Shown here piece after piece: positions 7,794 through 16,286 of a stretch of DNA of 47,350 nucleotides. Position 1 is the stretch's first letter. Every line of letters begins with the position of its first letter. This DNA is from Planctomycetota bacterium. GTDB lineage: Bacteria; Planctomycetota; Planctomycetia; Pirellulales; UBA1268. The notes under the pieces are model-generated. The model did not search any database and had not been told where the DNA came from. It was given only the letters and a program-made list of their open reading frames with translations. The stretch lies in assembly GCA_029978905.1 (NCBI GenBank), contig JAPOIM010000029.1, forward strand, positions 1 to 47,350, given 5' to 3'. The position numbers and the translations under genes are program-made.

Positions 7794-8807
7794 GTGGCAG
7801 GCAACGTGTTGGCACTCGACATCGGTGGGGCAAACCTCAAGGCTGCTGATGGCCGAGGCTGGTGCCACGCGGAGCCGTTCCCGATGTGGCAGGCCCATCG
7901 GTCACTCTCAGACGCGATTCATCGGATCGTCGGTGTGCGCGACGACTGGGAGCGGATCGTGGTTACGATGACAGGCGAGATCGCCGACTGCTTCACCTCG
8001 CGGCGAGACGGTGTCGCACAGATCACGCAGGCGGTGGAGGCTGCGTGCCGGGGCTTTGACGTTGGCGTGTACCTCGTGGATGGCTCGATTGTGTCGCCCG
8101 CGGAAGCGATTGGCCGATCGGCTGAGGTGGCTGCCTCCAACTGGCACGCCATCGCGACCTTCGCTGCTCAGTTGGTGGCACCCGCGCGAGGGCTGCTCAT
8201 GGACGTGGGGTCCACGACGGTCGACATCGTCTGGATTGAGGAGGGCACCGCACGACCGTTGGGGCGGACCGATGTGAGCCGGATGGCCTCTGGTGAGCTT
8301 GTCTACACCGGGATCGAACGCACGCCCATTGCCAGCATCGTGCATGAGTTGCCCTGGCGGGGGCGTTTGCATCCCGTGGCTCGAGAGCGGTTTGCCGACG
8401 CACAGGATGCGTGGATCCTGCTTGGGCTTGAGCTTGAGGGATCGGGTGGCACTGCGGATGGCCGGCCGCTCGACCAGGCCTCGGCGGCCGCTCGGCTGGG
8501 GCGAATGCTGCTGCTTGATTCAGAGGACTTCACGCGTGCCGAGGCGGTGGCTGCGGCCGAGTTTGTGGCCCTTGCCCAGTCCAGGCTCGTGGCACGCTGC
8601 CTGCGGCAGGTGGTGTCGGCGATCGGCCGCACGCCGGAGGTGGTTGTGCTCTCTGGGCATGGCGAGGCGCTCGCCACGCGGAGCCTGCGGCACCTCCCGT
8701 GGAAAGACTGTCGCGTGACGTCCCTGCACGACGAGGCGGGGGCGGAGGCGTCTCGGGTGGGGCCAGCGTATGCGTTGGCCCGGATTGCGGCGGGGAGACA
8801 TGGCTGA
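7794..8807 (+). CDS. mfnF: hydantoinase/oxoprolinase-fold protein of H4MPT C1 pathway, MfnF-like
   Basis: A 337-aa protein of the sugar-kinase/hydantoinase fold. Phosphate-1 motif ALDIGGANLKAA lies at residues 6-17 and phosphate-2 motif MDVGSTTVDIVWI near 136-148, with a C-terminal adenosine-type segment VVLSGHGEALA. This is the family long annotated as an H4MPT-linked C1 transfer pathway protein. In Methanocaldococcus its member MfnF couples the furan diphosphate to gamma-glutamyl-tyramine to make the methanofuran core. It starts with GTG 31 bases after the MfnD-like gene, and its TGA shares one base with the ATG of the MfnE-like gene (TGATG at 8805-8809). That coupling strengthens the pathway reading. 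Precise activity in a bacterium is inferred. Confidence 0.78.
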   Translation: MAGNVLALDIGGANLKAADGRGWCHAEPFPMWQAHRSLSDAIHRIVGVRDDWERIVVTMTGEIADCFTSRRDGVAQITQAVEAACRGFDVGVYLVDGSIVSPAEAIGRSAEVAASNWHAIATFAAQLVAPARGLLMDVGSTTVDIVWIEEGTARPLGRTDVSRMASGELVYTGIERTPIASIVHELPWRGRLHPVARERFADAQDAWILLGLELEGSGGTADGRPLDQASAAARLGRMLLLDSEDFTRAEAVAAAEFVALAQSRLVARCLRQVVSAIGRTPEVVVLSGHGEALATRSLRHLPWKDCRVTSLHDEAGAEASRVGPAYALARIAAGRHG

Positions 8808-9463
8808 TGACGGCCTCCACTCGCTTTGATCCCGCCTGCTTGCAGGGCACGGCCTGGCAGGGCGGCTGGGGGCGGGCTCCTGCCAATGCCCGCAGGGGCG
8901 AGGCCGCGGGGCTTGTCATCAAGTTTGGTGGAAGCCTACTGGGCTGGCCGGACTGGCCCAAGCGGCTGGAGGATCTGCTGGGGGCCCTGCCTGGCGGTGC
9001 CGTGCGACTGGTGGTGGGAGGTGGCCCTGTGGCTAATGGGCTCCGGGAACTCGATGCAGCCTGCCCGCAGCCCGCTGAGCGGATGCACCGTCTCACCATC
9101 GAGGGCATGAGAATCACCGCGCAGCTCGTCGCGGAGTGCCTCGGGCTGACGGTCCTCGACGATCCGCTGGGCTGCGTTGCCACCTGTGGGGTGATCGATC
9201 CGCTCGCGGCGCTCAAGCGAGGCCTGCTTCGCAACCTGCCTGCCGACTGGCAGGTCACCAGCGATTCCATTGCTGCAGCGCTCGCCGCCGCGGCTCACCA
9301 GCCGCTGGTGCTCGCCAAGAGTGTGCCGCCACCCACCACGCCGACTGCAATTGAAACGGATCCAACCCTGCCCGCATGGTCACTCGCAGGCTGGGTGGAT
9401 CCGTTTTTTGCGAAGGCTGCGGCGACTGTGGATGGCGTCGCCTGGGTGGCACCGGTGAGGTGA
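8807..9463 (+). CDS. mfnE: amino-acid-kinase-fold protein, MfnE-like
   Basis: A 218-aa aspartate/glutamate/uridylate-kinase-fold protein. The nucleotide-binding motif is VIKFGGSLL (K39), followed by VVGGGPVANGLRELD and the substrate loop QVTSDSIAAALA near residue 150. Methanogen MfnE is a short kinase of this fold that phosphorylates aminomethyl-furanmethanol-phosphate to the diphosphate used by MfnF, and the neighbouring MfnF- and MfnD-like genes fit this. About 33 N-terminal residues precede the first strand, slightly long for the family. The ATG at 8807 overlaps the upstream stop by one base. The gene ends one base before the convergent DUF1598 gene, leaving no room for a conventional terminator. 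Confidence 0.75.
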   Translation: MTASTRFDPACLQGTAWQGGWGRAPANARRGEAAGLVIKFGGSLLGWPDWPKRLEDLLGALPGGAVRLVVGGGPVANGLRELDAACPQPAERMHRLTIEGMRITAQLVAECLGLTVLDDPLGCVATCGVIDPLAALKRGLLRNLPADWQVTSDSIAAALAAAAHQPLVLAKSVPPPTTPTAIETDPTLPAWSLAGWVDPFFAKAAATVDGVAWVAPVR

Positions 9464-9464
9464 C

Positions 9465-10808
9465 TCAGTCCCACCAGCAGCACTGCACTTCAGGACGGCT
9501 GTCGAGGGCTGCGACCCGAGGTTCGGCCAGCGATCCGCTGTCGACGAGCGATGTGGCGGCTTCCCATGGCTGGAAGGCGATGCCACCCGAGGTGGTGACC
9601 ACCCAGCCCCGCGGCTGCCGCATGGCCGAGGCGAGCGTTGGCACCGTCTCGGGAACGTCGTATCCCACAAGCGGGAGCGCCTCTGCGTCGAGCAGGAGCG
9701 AGAGGTCGAGGCCGGCACGCTCATCGAGCTGACGACTCTGAATCAGGGTGGCAACCACCGCCAAGTCGATGCAGTTCTTGAGTTCCGCAAAGATCGGCTG
9801 CACCTTCGCCAGGTCGGCGTAGTGCTCGGTCATCAGACCGCACCACTTCTCCGCGAGCGGGTCAGACTTGCCCTGTCGCGTACGCTCGCCACTGGCGTTC
9901 GCCATCTCATTCTCGGTCAGGCACACGATGCTGCTCCCGGAGAGCTTCCAGGCGAGTTCGTCTGGATCGCGTTGGATCGGGGCGTGCTTCGCTTCGAGCC
10001 AGAAGCGAGGCATTGTGGCGGCTGTCGCGTTTTGCGGAATCATCGAGAGGTAGCTCGGCAGCTGCTTGACGCCGGAAGGGTCGAAACCCATGCCGATCCG
10101 CTTCATGCGGTAGTCGGCAGCCACGAGCACGTGAGCAAAGCGGCTATCGGCAGGCACGCCACCGACCGAGACCGTTTGCGGGCCGACGGCGGCTTCCATG
10201 CTTCGCAGGAGAGGGTCGGGGGTGTTGCCAACGGTGCCCGGCTTCTGCTGTCGCAGCAGGGTTTGCAGGCGAGCAAGGCCTTCGGTCGTGGGATCGATCG
10301 AGCAGCTCATTCCTGCCGAGCGGGCGCTCTCGGTGGAACGCAACGCCGTCACCAAGTCTTCAAGGACGAGGAGTGGCTTCCCAGTCTCGCTGCCCACCAC
10401 GCTGCCGAGCGGGCCGACGACGGGTGTTTCAGCCGGACCGACCAGCACGATGTCGTGTCGCTCGGGATCGACGAGCACCATTTCCACCGCAGTCAGTCCG
10501 CCGAGATAGAGGACTTCTGGGGCAACGGCTTCGTTGGCACGCTGCGATGCCTTGACGGCCTCAAGAATGCCAGCGAGCGACACTTTGCGGCTCGCTGCCG
10601 ACGACAGGTTGGCCGAGGCGAGCAGTTTGGTTCGCTCGGCGGCAAGTGCTTCGGACGCTGCGGGATCGAGATTCCCAACCATGCCCGCAGCATCGATGGA
10701 GATACCGCCCACGACCTGGTTGCCGATACCGAAGCCCTGTGCAAAGGCTGAGTTGGCAGCCATCAGGCACGCAGCCACGGCAACAGCTGCTGTCAGAATA
10801 CGGTTCAT
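9465..10808 (-). CDS. secreted DUF1598-family protein
   Basis: A 447-aa protein starting MNRILTAAVAVAACLMAANSAFAQ, a clear Sec signal peptide cleaved after AFAQ. GGAGGAGG lies just upstream of this ATG, so I prefer it to an in-frame start eight codons earlier. The mature part contains VSLAGILEAVKASQRANEAVAPEVLYLGGLTAVEMVLVDPERHDIVLVGPAE and ADYRMKRIGMGFDPSGVKQLPSYL, which I recognise as DUF1598, a family seen in planctomycetes. The function is unknown. The protein ends in CCWWD, an unusual double Cys-double Trp tail. Repeated VGP/VVG stretches suggest a beta-rich extracytoplasmic domain. It is transcribed away from the FHA regulator, and the two share a short intergenic region with a dyad at 10908-10927. 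Confidence 0.85.
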   Translation of the reverse strand: MNRILTAAVAVAACLMAANSAFAQGFGIGNQVVGGISIDAAGMVGNLDPAASEALAAERTKLLASANLSSAASRKVSLAGILEAVKASQRANEAVAPEVLYLGGLTAVEMVLVDPERHDIVLVGPAETPVVGPLGSVVGSETGKPLLVLEDLVTALRSTESARSAGMSCSIDPTTEGLARLQTLLRQQKPGTVGNTPDPLLRSMEAAVGPQTVSVGGVPADSRFAHVLVAADYRMKRIGMGFDPSGVKQLPSYLSMIPQNATAATMPRFWLEAKHAPIQRDPDELAWKLSGSSIVCLTENEMANASGERTRQGKSDPLAEKWCGLMTEHYADLAKVQPIFAELKNCIDLAVVATLIQSRQLDERAGLDLSLLLDAEALPLVGYDVPETVPTLASAMRQPRGWVVTTSGGIAFQPWEAATSLVDSGSLAEPRVAALDSRPEVQCCWWD

Positions 10809-10907
10809 GGGAGGCCTCCTCCGCGAGATCAAACTCCGCAGCGGTGATCCAAGGCCTCGGCGGCCACTCCAGGAACCGGCGGAATGTCGAGTATGCTAGT
10901 AAGCGAG

Positions 10908-10927
10908 TTGAAATGCAGCAATTTCAA
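10908..10927. promoter_or_regulatory. inverted repeat in divergent DUF1598/FHA-regulator region
   Basis: TTGAAAT and ATTTCAA are perfect seven-base arms around GCAGCA. The dyad lies roughly midway between the two divergent starts and is AT-rich against the background. On the minus strand TTGCTG and TAGCAT spaced 17 bases overlap it, a weak promoter match for the DUF1598 gene. It could be an operator serving both genes. Confidence 0.3.
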
Positions 10928-10948
10928 TAATCCAGGGAAAATTGAGTG

Positions 10949-10966
10949 TCACGCCGGTTGGCGTGA
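10949..10966. promoter_or_regulatory. seven-base-arm hairpin before the FHA-regulator gene
   Basis: TCACGCC-GGTT-GGCGTGA is a perfect stem with a four-base loop. It abuts a possible TTG start at 10967. In RNA it would hide that start, one reason to prefer the GTG at 11000, which has GGGG six bases upstream. It may be an operator half or a translation-control hairpin. Confidence 0.3.
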
Positions 10967-10999
10967 TTGACGGGCGTTTTGAGGCCCTTGGGGATTCAG

Positions 11000-12979
11000 G
11001 TGGGAGCCCATCAGACACAAGACGGCCGCGGACAAGCCTGCCTGGTGGTGCATGACCCGGCTGCGGGGCCGGCCGTGGTGCGTTTGCCGCCGGGGGAGGT
11101 GGCAACGCTCGGGCGGGCCCCTGGCAACCTGATCGTGATTCGCGACGAACGGGCGAGCCGGCAGCATGCGGAGGTCTTTTTCACCGATTCCGGCTGGAAA
11201 GTCCGCGATCTCGAGAGCCGCAACGGCACCTACCTCTCGGGCGAAATCCTTGAAGGAGAGCACCCACTCGCTTCTGGAGACGTGCTCGCGATCGGCCGCG
11301 TGGAGCTCGTTTTCTATCCGGGCGATCCCCCGGTCGAGTCGAGCGAAGGATGCAGCCTCAGTGGGACGGTCGTGGGCGACATGCCAACGGCGGTCGATCA
11401 GTGGCAGGCCTCGATCACCCATCGTCAGGCCAAGAGCCGGCTGCTCGACCAACTTCGCACGTCGGCGGCGACGGTTCCGCGGGTGGGGCGGGCGGCTGCC
11501 GAACTCTGCAGGCTCTCATTTGCCTTGGCACGGGCCGACGGCCCTGAGCAGGTGGGGCGGTTGGCCGTGGACACGGCTGTCGAGGGGATCGAAGGGGGGC
11601 GAGGGGCGATGCTCTTGCCGACGTCGCTCGACGCGTCTGGCGAAATCGCGGCCGAGTCGCTCGCCCTCGCCGCATCGGTGCCCTCTCCTTGGCCAGGTGA
11701 GGTCCCCACCGCGGCCGTGGCGACGGTGATCGCCACAGACGAGGCCTTGATGGCGTCGGTGGCTGACCTCAATGGCGTCCCGACCACCATGATCGTCGCA
11801 CCGATCCGCAGCGGGGGTCGCCCCATCGGGGTGCTGTTTCTCGAGATCGACCACGCCAGTCGCCCCGCTACCCCAGACGATCTGGAGTTCGCGATGGCGG
11901 TGTGCGATGCGGTCGGCGTCGCCGTGGAAAACATCTCCGCGCGGAGCGAGCTGACGACCAAACTCGCAACGGCTGCCGACGAGAACGCGTGGCTCAAGCA
12001 ACGCCTGGGTGAGGAGTCGCGGATGGTGGGGAAAAGCCCCCAGCTGGCCGCGATCCACGAGCAGATCAAACGCGTGGCTACCACGAAGGCCACCGTGCTC
12101 GTGCGCGGTGAGAGCGGCGCCGGCAAAGAACTCGTCGCCAGGGCGATCCACGACGCGAGTGACCGTGTGGGGAAACCCTTCATCTGCCTCAACTGTGCCG
12201 CCCTCACCGAAACGCTGCTGGAAAGCGAGCTGTTTGGCCACGAGAAAGGCGCTTTCACTGGTGCCACCGAGCGAAAGGTGGGCAAGTTTGAGGCTGCTGA
12301 CGGCGGCACGCTGGTGCTCGATGAGATTGGTGAGATGAGTCCCGCCATTCAGGCGAAGTTTCTCCGCGTGCTCGAAGGGCACCCCTTTGAACGCGTGGGA
12401 GGGAGCAAACGCATTCGGGTGGATGTCCGCGTCGTCGCCGCCACCAATCGCAACCTTGAAGATGCGGTCGCGTCTGGCGATTTTCGCCGCGACCTCTACT
12501 TTCGGCTGAAGGTCGTGGAGATCTACGTCCCCCCCCTCCGCAAACGCCGGGACGACATTGAGCCGCTCGCACGGCACTTCCTGGCCCGCTTTGCTGCGGA
12601 AACGGGGAGACGGGTCCACGACTTCACCCCCGAAGCCCTCGAAGCCCTGCGGACCTACGACTGGCCGGGCAACATTCGTGAAATGCGAAACGTGATCGAA
12701 CGAGCGGTTGTGCTCTCGCACGCGGAGTTCATCGATCGCCCCGAACTTGCCTTAAGCCAACTGCCCCCTCCTGGCGACACCGGTCGCCATCCGGTCGAGA
12801 GCAGCGCGACGTATCGGCCCGAATCGCTCGAGGACGTCGAGCGTCGACACATCTTGGCCACGATTGAGGCTGCGGGGGGCAACAAGACCAAGGCGGCGAG
12901 CATCCTCGGCATTGAGCGGTCCACGCTCGATCGCAAGCTGGCCCGCTGGGCCAAACGCCGCGGATCGAAATCGACCTAA
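11000..12979 (+). CDS. FHA-GAF-AAA+-Fis sigma54-dependent activator
   Basis: A 659-aa regulator from GTG 11000 (670 aa from TTG 10967). Residues about 20-108 are an FHA domain, with GRAPGN, S53-R54-x-H56 and N75-G76-T77 for phosphothreonine binding. A GAF-like domain follows at about 165-325. The AAA+ domain has Walker A GESGAGK (370-376), the sigma54-contacting loop GAFTGA (417-422) and Walker B LVLDEIGE (D441, E442), plus the arginine-finger region and [12 protein letters not shown] Fis-type helix-turn-helix ends the protein ([20 protein letters not shown]). It should activate sigma54 promoters, with input by phosphopeptide binding at FHA instead of a receiver domain, which suggests Ser/Thr kinase signalling. 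Targets are not evident in the window. Its stop overlaps that of the convergent NYN gene. Confidence 0.92.
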   Translation: MGAHQTQDGRGQACLVVHDPAAGPAVVRLPPGEVATLGRAPGNLIVIRDERASRQHAEVFFTDSGWKVRDLESRNGTYLSGEILEGEHPLASGDVLAIGRVELVFYPGDPPVESSEGCSLSGTVVGDMPTAVDQWQASITHRQAKSRLLDQLRTSAATVPRVGRAAAELCRLSFALARADGPEQVGRLAVDTAVEGIEGGRGAMLLPTSLDASGEIAAESLALAASVPSPWPGEVPTAAVATVIATDEALMASVADLNGVPTTMIVAPIRSGGRPIGVLFLEIDHASRPATPDDLEFAMAVCDAVGVAVENISARSELTTKLATAADENAWLKQRLGEESRMVGKSPQLAAIHEQIKRVATTKATVLVRGESGAGKELVARAIHDASDRVGKPFICLNCAALTETLLESELFGHEKGAFTGATERKVGKFEAADGGTLVLDEIGEMSPAIQAKFLRVLEGHPFERVGGSKRIRVDVRVVAATNRNLEDAVASGDFRRDLYFRLKVVEIYVPPLRKRRDDIEPLARHFLARFAAETGRRVHDFTPEALEALRTYDWPGNIREMRNVIERAVVLSHAEFIDRPELALSQLPPPGDTGRHPVESSATYRPESLEDVERRHILATIEAAGGNKTKAASILGIERSTLDRKLARWAKRRGSKST

Positions 12980-13458
12980 AAGCCAAACTCACGGAGCCAG
13001 CGATCGACCTCGAAGTCGCTGCCCGGAGGGGGAGGCTTTGTTTCGGGCTGGGGGGTGTGCCTGGCGGCGGCACGGAGTTCGGCAAACCACTCACCGCTCG
13101 GCACGGCCTTCGCACGTCGGCGGCGGGCGGCAGCAATCACCCGATTGTCGGCCGACACCACGGTGAGGCTCGACGGTGAGGCGTGTTCTTCGAGCATGTC
13201 CTCGATCAGCGCGTCGGCGGAGGGGTAGTCGCGGGCAAAGACCACCTGGATGCCGTCGTGAATCCCTCGGGCGGGCAGGCCTGGCGGAGCATCGGCCGCG
13301 TCAAACACGACGGTGGCCTTCCCCCGGCTCTCCCCCAGCAGCCTCGCCAGGGCGTCCAGCAGAGCCCGCCGGGAGGCTTCGAAGCCACCAGGGCCACGTG
13401 TTTCTCCAAACACCCCAGCCGCATGCAGCAGGTTGTAGCCATCGATGAGGATCTGCAT
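12976..13458 (-). CDS. YacP/NYN-domain ribonuclease-like protein
   Basis: A 160-aa protein starting [13 protein letters not shown], with AAAGGCAGG upstream of the ATG. The acidic residues of the PIN-like NYN fold are in [23 protein letters not shown] and [13 protein letters not shown]. The family includes Bacillus YacP (Rae1), a ribosome-associated endonuclease, and mitochondrial relatives. A Pro-rich spacer ([13 protein letters not shown]) precedes a short C-terminal helix ([12 protein letters not shown]) that ends the chain. The TAG stop lies in the same four bases (CTAA, 12976-12979) as the TAA of the convergent FHA regulator. It may be monocistronic. The RNA target is unknown. Confidence 0.82.
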   Translation of the reverse strand: MQILIDGYNLLHAAGVFGETRGPGGFEASRRALLDALARLLGESRGKATVVFDAADAPPGLPARGIHDGIQVVFARDYPSADALIEDMLEEHASPSSLTVVSADNRVIAAARRRRAKAVPSGEWFAELRAAARHTPQPETKPPPPGSDFEVDRWLREFGF

Positions 13459-13674
13459 CGGCCTGCCTTTCGAGCGCATTCGGGATAGCTGTGGCAATGA
13501 TGTGGCAGAAGCGGATGACGAGGCGAGGGGTTGGCGAACGCTCGAGGAGCGTTTGGGCGTATCGTCGCCCTGCGACGAGACTTTTGCCGACTCCGAGCCG
13601 GCGATACACGTAATCCGAAAGCGCTCTAGCCTCTCACTCGTGCGTGTGGAGCCTGCGGGCCGCGGGGGCCCATG

Positions 13675-14985
13675 TCAGGACGCCGCCGCTGTTTCGGTCA
13701 GGCGAAACTTGATCCGCCCGCCCACAATCGTCGCCACCGCTCGGCCAGTCAGTTGCCAGCCGTGAAACGGCGTGTTCACGCTCTTTGAGCGGAACTGAGA
13801 GGCGTCGACTACCCAGCTCATGGTGGGATCGATCAGTGTCACGTCGCCGATCGCACCGATGCCGAGGGTTCCCCGGTCAATGCCAAGGATCTTCGCGGGA
13901 AGCGTGCTCATGGCGGCGACCAGTCTCGTCCAGTCCATGCGGCCGGGCACGATCAGCCGAGTGATCGAGAGCCCAACGGCGGTTTCCAAGCCGAGAATCC
14001 CAAAGGGGGCGCGGTCGAGTTCCAGCATCTTCTTTTCGACGGCGTGGGGGGCGTGGTCGGTGGCAATGCAGTCGATCGTGCCGTCGACGAGCCCTTCGAG
14101 AATCGCTTCGACATCTGCCGCCGTCCGCAGCGGAGGGCTCATCTTGTAGTTGGAGTCAAAGTGACGCAGGCATTCGTCGGTGAGGGTGAAGTGGTGCGGG
14201 GTGGCTTCGGCGGTGACCGCGATGCCGCGGGCCTTGGCACGCCGCACAAGTTCCACCCCGCCGGCTGTGGAGAGGTGCATCACGTGCAGCCAGCCTCCGG
14301 TGACCTCGGCCAGGGCGATGTCGCGGCCGATCATCACTTCCTCGCCCGCCGCGGGCATCCCTTTGAGGCCAAGCACCATCGACACGCGGCCTTCGTGCAT
14401 CACGCCACCGGCGGTGAGCTCGAGGACTTCTTCGTGTGCGAGAAAGGGCTTGTTGAACATCCGGCAGTACTCAAACACACGCCGCATCAGTTCGGCGTCG
14501 TAGACCGGCGAGCCGTCGTCGGTGAAGGCGACAGCACCGGCCTCGACCAGCTGGCCGATTTCGGCGAGTTCTTTCCCCTCGCGGTTCTTGCTGGCACAGG
14601 CGACCACGAACACATTGCAGGCGTCGGCGCGAGCCGCCTTCTGGTGGATGAACTCCACGGCTGCTTGCGAGTCGATGGGCGGCTCGGTGTTGGGGATGCA
14701 GGCGACGCTCGTGAAGCCCCCCGCAATCGCCGCGGCGGCACCCGTTTCGATCGTCTCGTCCTCTTCCCTGCCCGGCTCGCGGAGATGCACGTGCATATCG
14801 ATCAGGCCAGGCGTCACGATCAAGCCACTGGCGTCGATCACCTCGTCCGCGACGACGGTGCCGTCGGCGGCGGCGTCCGGCCCGACGGCCACGATGCGGC
14901 CGTCACGAATCAGCACGTTTCCAACCGCGTCGAGTGACTGCGAGGGATCGACAATACGCCCCCCTTGAATCAGGAGTGTGGGCAT
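13675..14985 (-). CDS. pyrC: dihydroorotase, class I
   Basis: A 436-aa amidohydrolase. It opens with LLIQGGRIVDPSQSLD and has the metal motif D-M-H65-V-H67-LREPG. VACIPNTEPPID, VMHLSTAGGVELVRRAKA, EATPHHFTL, the active-site IATDHAPH and the C-terminal NTPFHGWQLTGRAVATIVGG are all typical of class I (PyrC/AllB-type) dihydroorotases. The length is usual. It converts carbamoyl-aspartate to dihydroorotate in pyrimidine synthesis. Its ATG shares one base with the pyrB stop (TGATG), so the two are translationally coupled. Class I members often form a complex with aspartate carbamoyltransferase, which fits the pairing. The metal residues are intact, so this looks active rather than a PyrC'-type inactive partner. 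Confidence 0.96.
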   Translation of the reverse strand: MPTLLIQGGRIVDPSQSLDAVGNVLIRDGRIVAVGPDAAADGTVVADEVIDASGLIVTPGLIDMHVHLREPGREEDETIETGAAAAIAGGFTSVACIPNTEPPIDSQAAVEFIHQKAARADACNVFVVACASKNREGKELAEIGQLVEAGAVAFTDDGSPVYDAELMRRVFEYCRMFNKPFLAHEEVLELTAGGVMHEGRVSMVLGLKGMPAAGEEVMIGRDIALAEVTGGWLHVMHLSTAGGVELVRRAKARGIAVTAEATPHHFTLTDECLRHFDSNYKMSPPLRTAADVEAILEGLVDGTIDCIATDHAPHAVEKKMLELDRAPFGILGLETAVGLSITRLIVPGRMDWTRLVAAMSTLPAKILGIDRGTLGIGAIGDVTLIDPTMSWVVDASQFRSKSVNTPFHGWQLTGRAVATIVGGRIKFRLTETAAAS

Positions 14986-15986
14986 CAGGTGGAGGCTCCG
15001 GTTGGCTGGGAGGCAGACGGGGAGGTGGTGGCGCGACGACCGCAGGTCAGCCAGAGGGCTGCCATCCGTACGGCAAGCCCGTTGGTGACCTGGTCCAGAA
15101 TCAACGACTGCGGGCAGTCGGCCACATCGGCGGTGACTTCCACGCCGCGGTTGATGGGGCCAGGGGCGAGGATCACGAGGTCAGGGCGGGCCCGCCGCAG
15201 CCGCTGCTTATCCATGGCGTAGAGGTGGGCGTATTCCCGAACGGATGGGAAAGGTCTCGTGTTTTGCCGCTCAAACTGGATTCGCAGCAGATTCAGCACG
15301 TTGCACCGAGGCAGAATCGCATCGAGATCGTGCGAAACCTCGACGCCAAACTCCTGCCAACGGTGCGACACGAGCGTTGGAGGGCCGCACAGGATCACCT
15401 TCGCACCGAGTTTCGTGAGCCCCCAGATGTTGGAGCGGGCGGTTCGGCTGTGGGCGATATCTCCCACGAGCCCGACGGTGATGCCGTCCAGCGAGCCGAG
15501 TCGCTCGCGAATCGAGAGAATGTCGAGCAACCCTTGCGTGGGATGCTCGTGAGGGCCGTCGCCGGCGTTGATCACTCCGACGCCAAGATGCTGTGTCAGC
15601 AGATGAGGCGTGCCTGGCGTGTGGTGGCGAACCACCACGGCGTCGATCCCCATTGCTTCGAGGTTTTTGGCGGTGTCGATAAACGACTCCCCCTTCGAGA
15701 GGCTGCTGCCGGCTGCCGAAAAGTCGACCACGTCGGCTCCAAGCCGGCGGGCGGCGAGGGCGAAGCTTGTCTTCGTGCGGGTGGAACTCTCGAAGAACAG
15801 ATTGACGACCGTCGCTCCGGCGAGGGCCGAGAGCTTGGTCCGGCAGCCGTTGGTGGCGTCCTTGAACGCGGTCGCCGTGTCGAGCACCAAGGTGATCTCA
15901 TCAGCCGAGAGCCGCTCGAGGTCGAGCAGGTGGCGATGCGTCCAGGCATGCGGAACCTCCGCAAACGCATGATCCGATGCCGTCAT
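14985..15986 (-). CDS. pyrB: aspartate carbamoyltransferase catalytic subunit
   Basis: A 333-aa transcarbamoylase. The carbamoyl-phosphate motif is [12 protein letters not shown] (S68-T-R-T71), followed by [20 protein letters not shown], the H-x-x-Q equivalent [10 protein letters not shown], and the aspartate-binding RIQFER and [10 protein letters not shown] segments. It catalyses the first committed pyrimidine step. No regulatory pyrI is adjacent. The C-terminus is extended by a short Ser/Thr/Ala-rich tail beyond [10 protein letters not shown]. pyrB is the first gene of the minus-strand pair. Upstream are a good -10 candidate and two small overlapping hairpins in the leader, so transcription attenuation by nucleotide supply is possible but unproven. 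No PyrR gene is in view. Confidence 0.96.
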   Translation of the reverse strand: MTASDHAFAEVPHAWTHRHLLDLERLSADEITLVLDTATAFKDATNGCRTKLSALAGATVVNLFFESSTRTKTSFALAARRLGADVVDFSAAGSSLSKGESFIDTAKNLEAMGIDAVVVRHHTPGTPHLLTQHLGVGVINAGDGPHEHPTQGLLDILSIRERLGSLDGITVGLVGDIAHSRTARSNIWGLTKLGAKVILCGPPTLVSHRWQEFGVEVSHDLDAILPRCNVLNLLRIQFERQNTRPFPSVREYAHLYAMDKQRLRRARPDLVILAPGPINRGVEVTADVADCPQSLILDQVTNGLAVRMAALWLTCGRRATTSPSASQPTGAST

Positions 15987-16024
15987 GGGATGAATCGCTT
16001 CCTCGCAAAAACTCGGGGATGGGA

Positions 16025-16046
16025 GGCCTCACGGCCCCTCGCGGGG
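16025..16046 (-). promoter_or_regulatory. overlapping tetraloop hairpins in pyrB leader
   Basis: Read on the minus strand, CCCC-GCGA-GGGG is followed by GGCC-GTGA-GGCC. Both four-base stems carry GNRA tetraloops and share two G residues, so they cannot both form completely. They start about 40 bases upstream of the pyrB ATG. This could be a small RNA switch or simply a GC-rich leader. No T-run follows. Confidence 0.25.
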
Positions 16047-16049
16047 ATG

Positions 16050-16055
16050 ATTGTA
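16050..16055 (-). promoter_or_regulatory. candidate -10 box for pyrBC
   Basis: The minus strand reads TACAAT, five of six bases of the TATAAT consensus, 64 bases upstream of the pyrB start. The -35 region (TCGGAC at 16-base spacing) is poor, so this is only a plausible sigma70-type site. Confidence 0.25.
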
Positions 16056-16286
16056 GCCATTCGTTGGAGAAGTCCGACGCCTTCTGAAGCGAATTGCCAG
16101 AGGTGGCCCGGGCTGCCCGACATCCTGGCACGCGGCCGGGCACAGGGATGTTTGGGCTTGCTCCCGCCGAGGCCGCAGGCCTACCTTCTCGCCCCACGTG
16201 GAACCCGTTCCCTCACGCCGCCAGGGCGTGGGGCAGCGTGCTTCGTGGGGAAGAGAGCCGCTGTCTCTGCAGAAACTGCCGCGCAC

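Larger units (their letters stand above)
15987..16286. other. 300-bp intergenic region between divergent pyrB and lipoprotein-like gene
   Basis: No convincing gene lies here. The left part holds the pyrB leader with hairpins at 16025-16046 and a -10-like site at 16050-16055. The right part has an inverted repeat with perfect eight-base arms, GCCCCACG (16191-16198) and CGTGGGGC (16227-16234), over 28 bases. CCACGTGG at 16194-16201 is itself a palindrome. These could be regulator sites for the plus-strand gene at 16287, though GC-rich dyads of this size can be chance. Confidence 0.5.

Noticed and set aside
13537..13553. AACGCTC-GAG-GAGCGTT hairpin between the NYN gene and pyrC
   Set aside because: Perfect seven-base stem but no T-run and no gene needing it. 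Probably a chance GC dyad, so not listed as a feature.
14934..16286. Plus-strand frame running upstream of the lipoprotein-like gene across pyrB
   Set aside because: It is antisense to pyrB, whose motifs are complete. The signal/anchor sequence of the real protein begins at ATG 16287.
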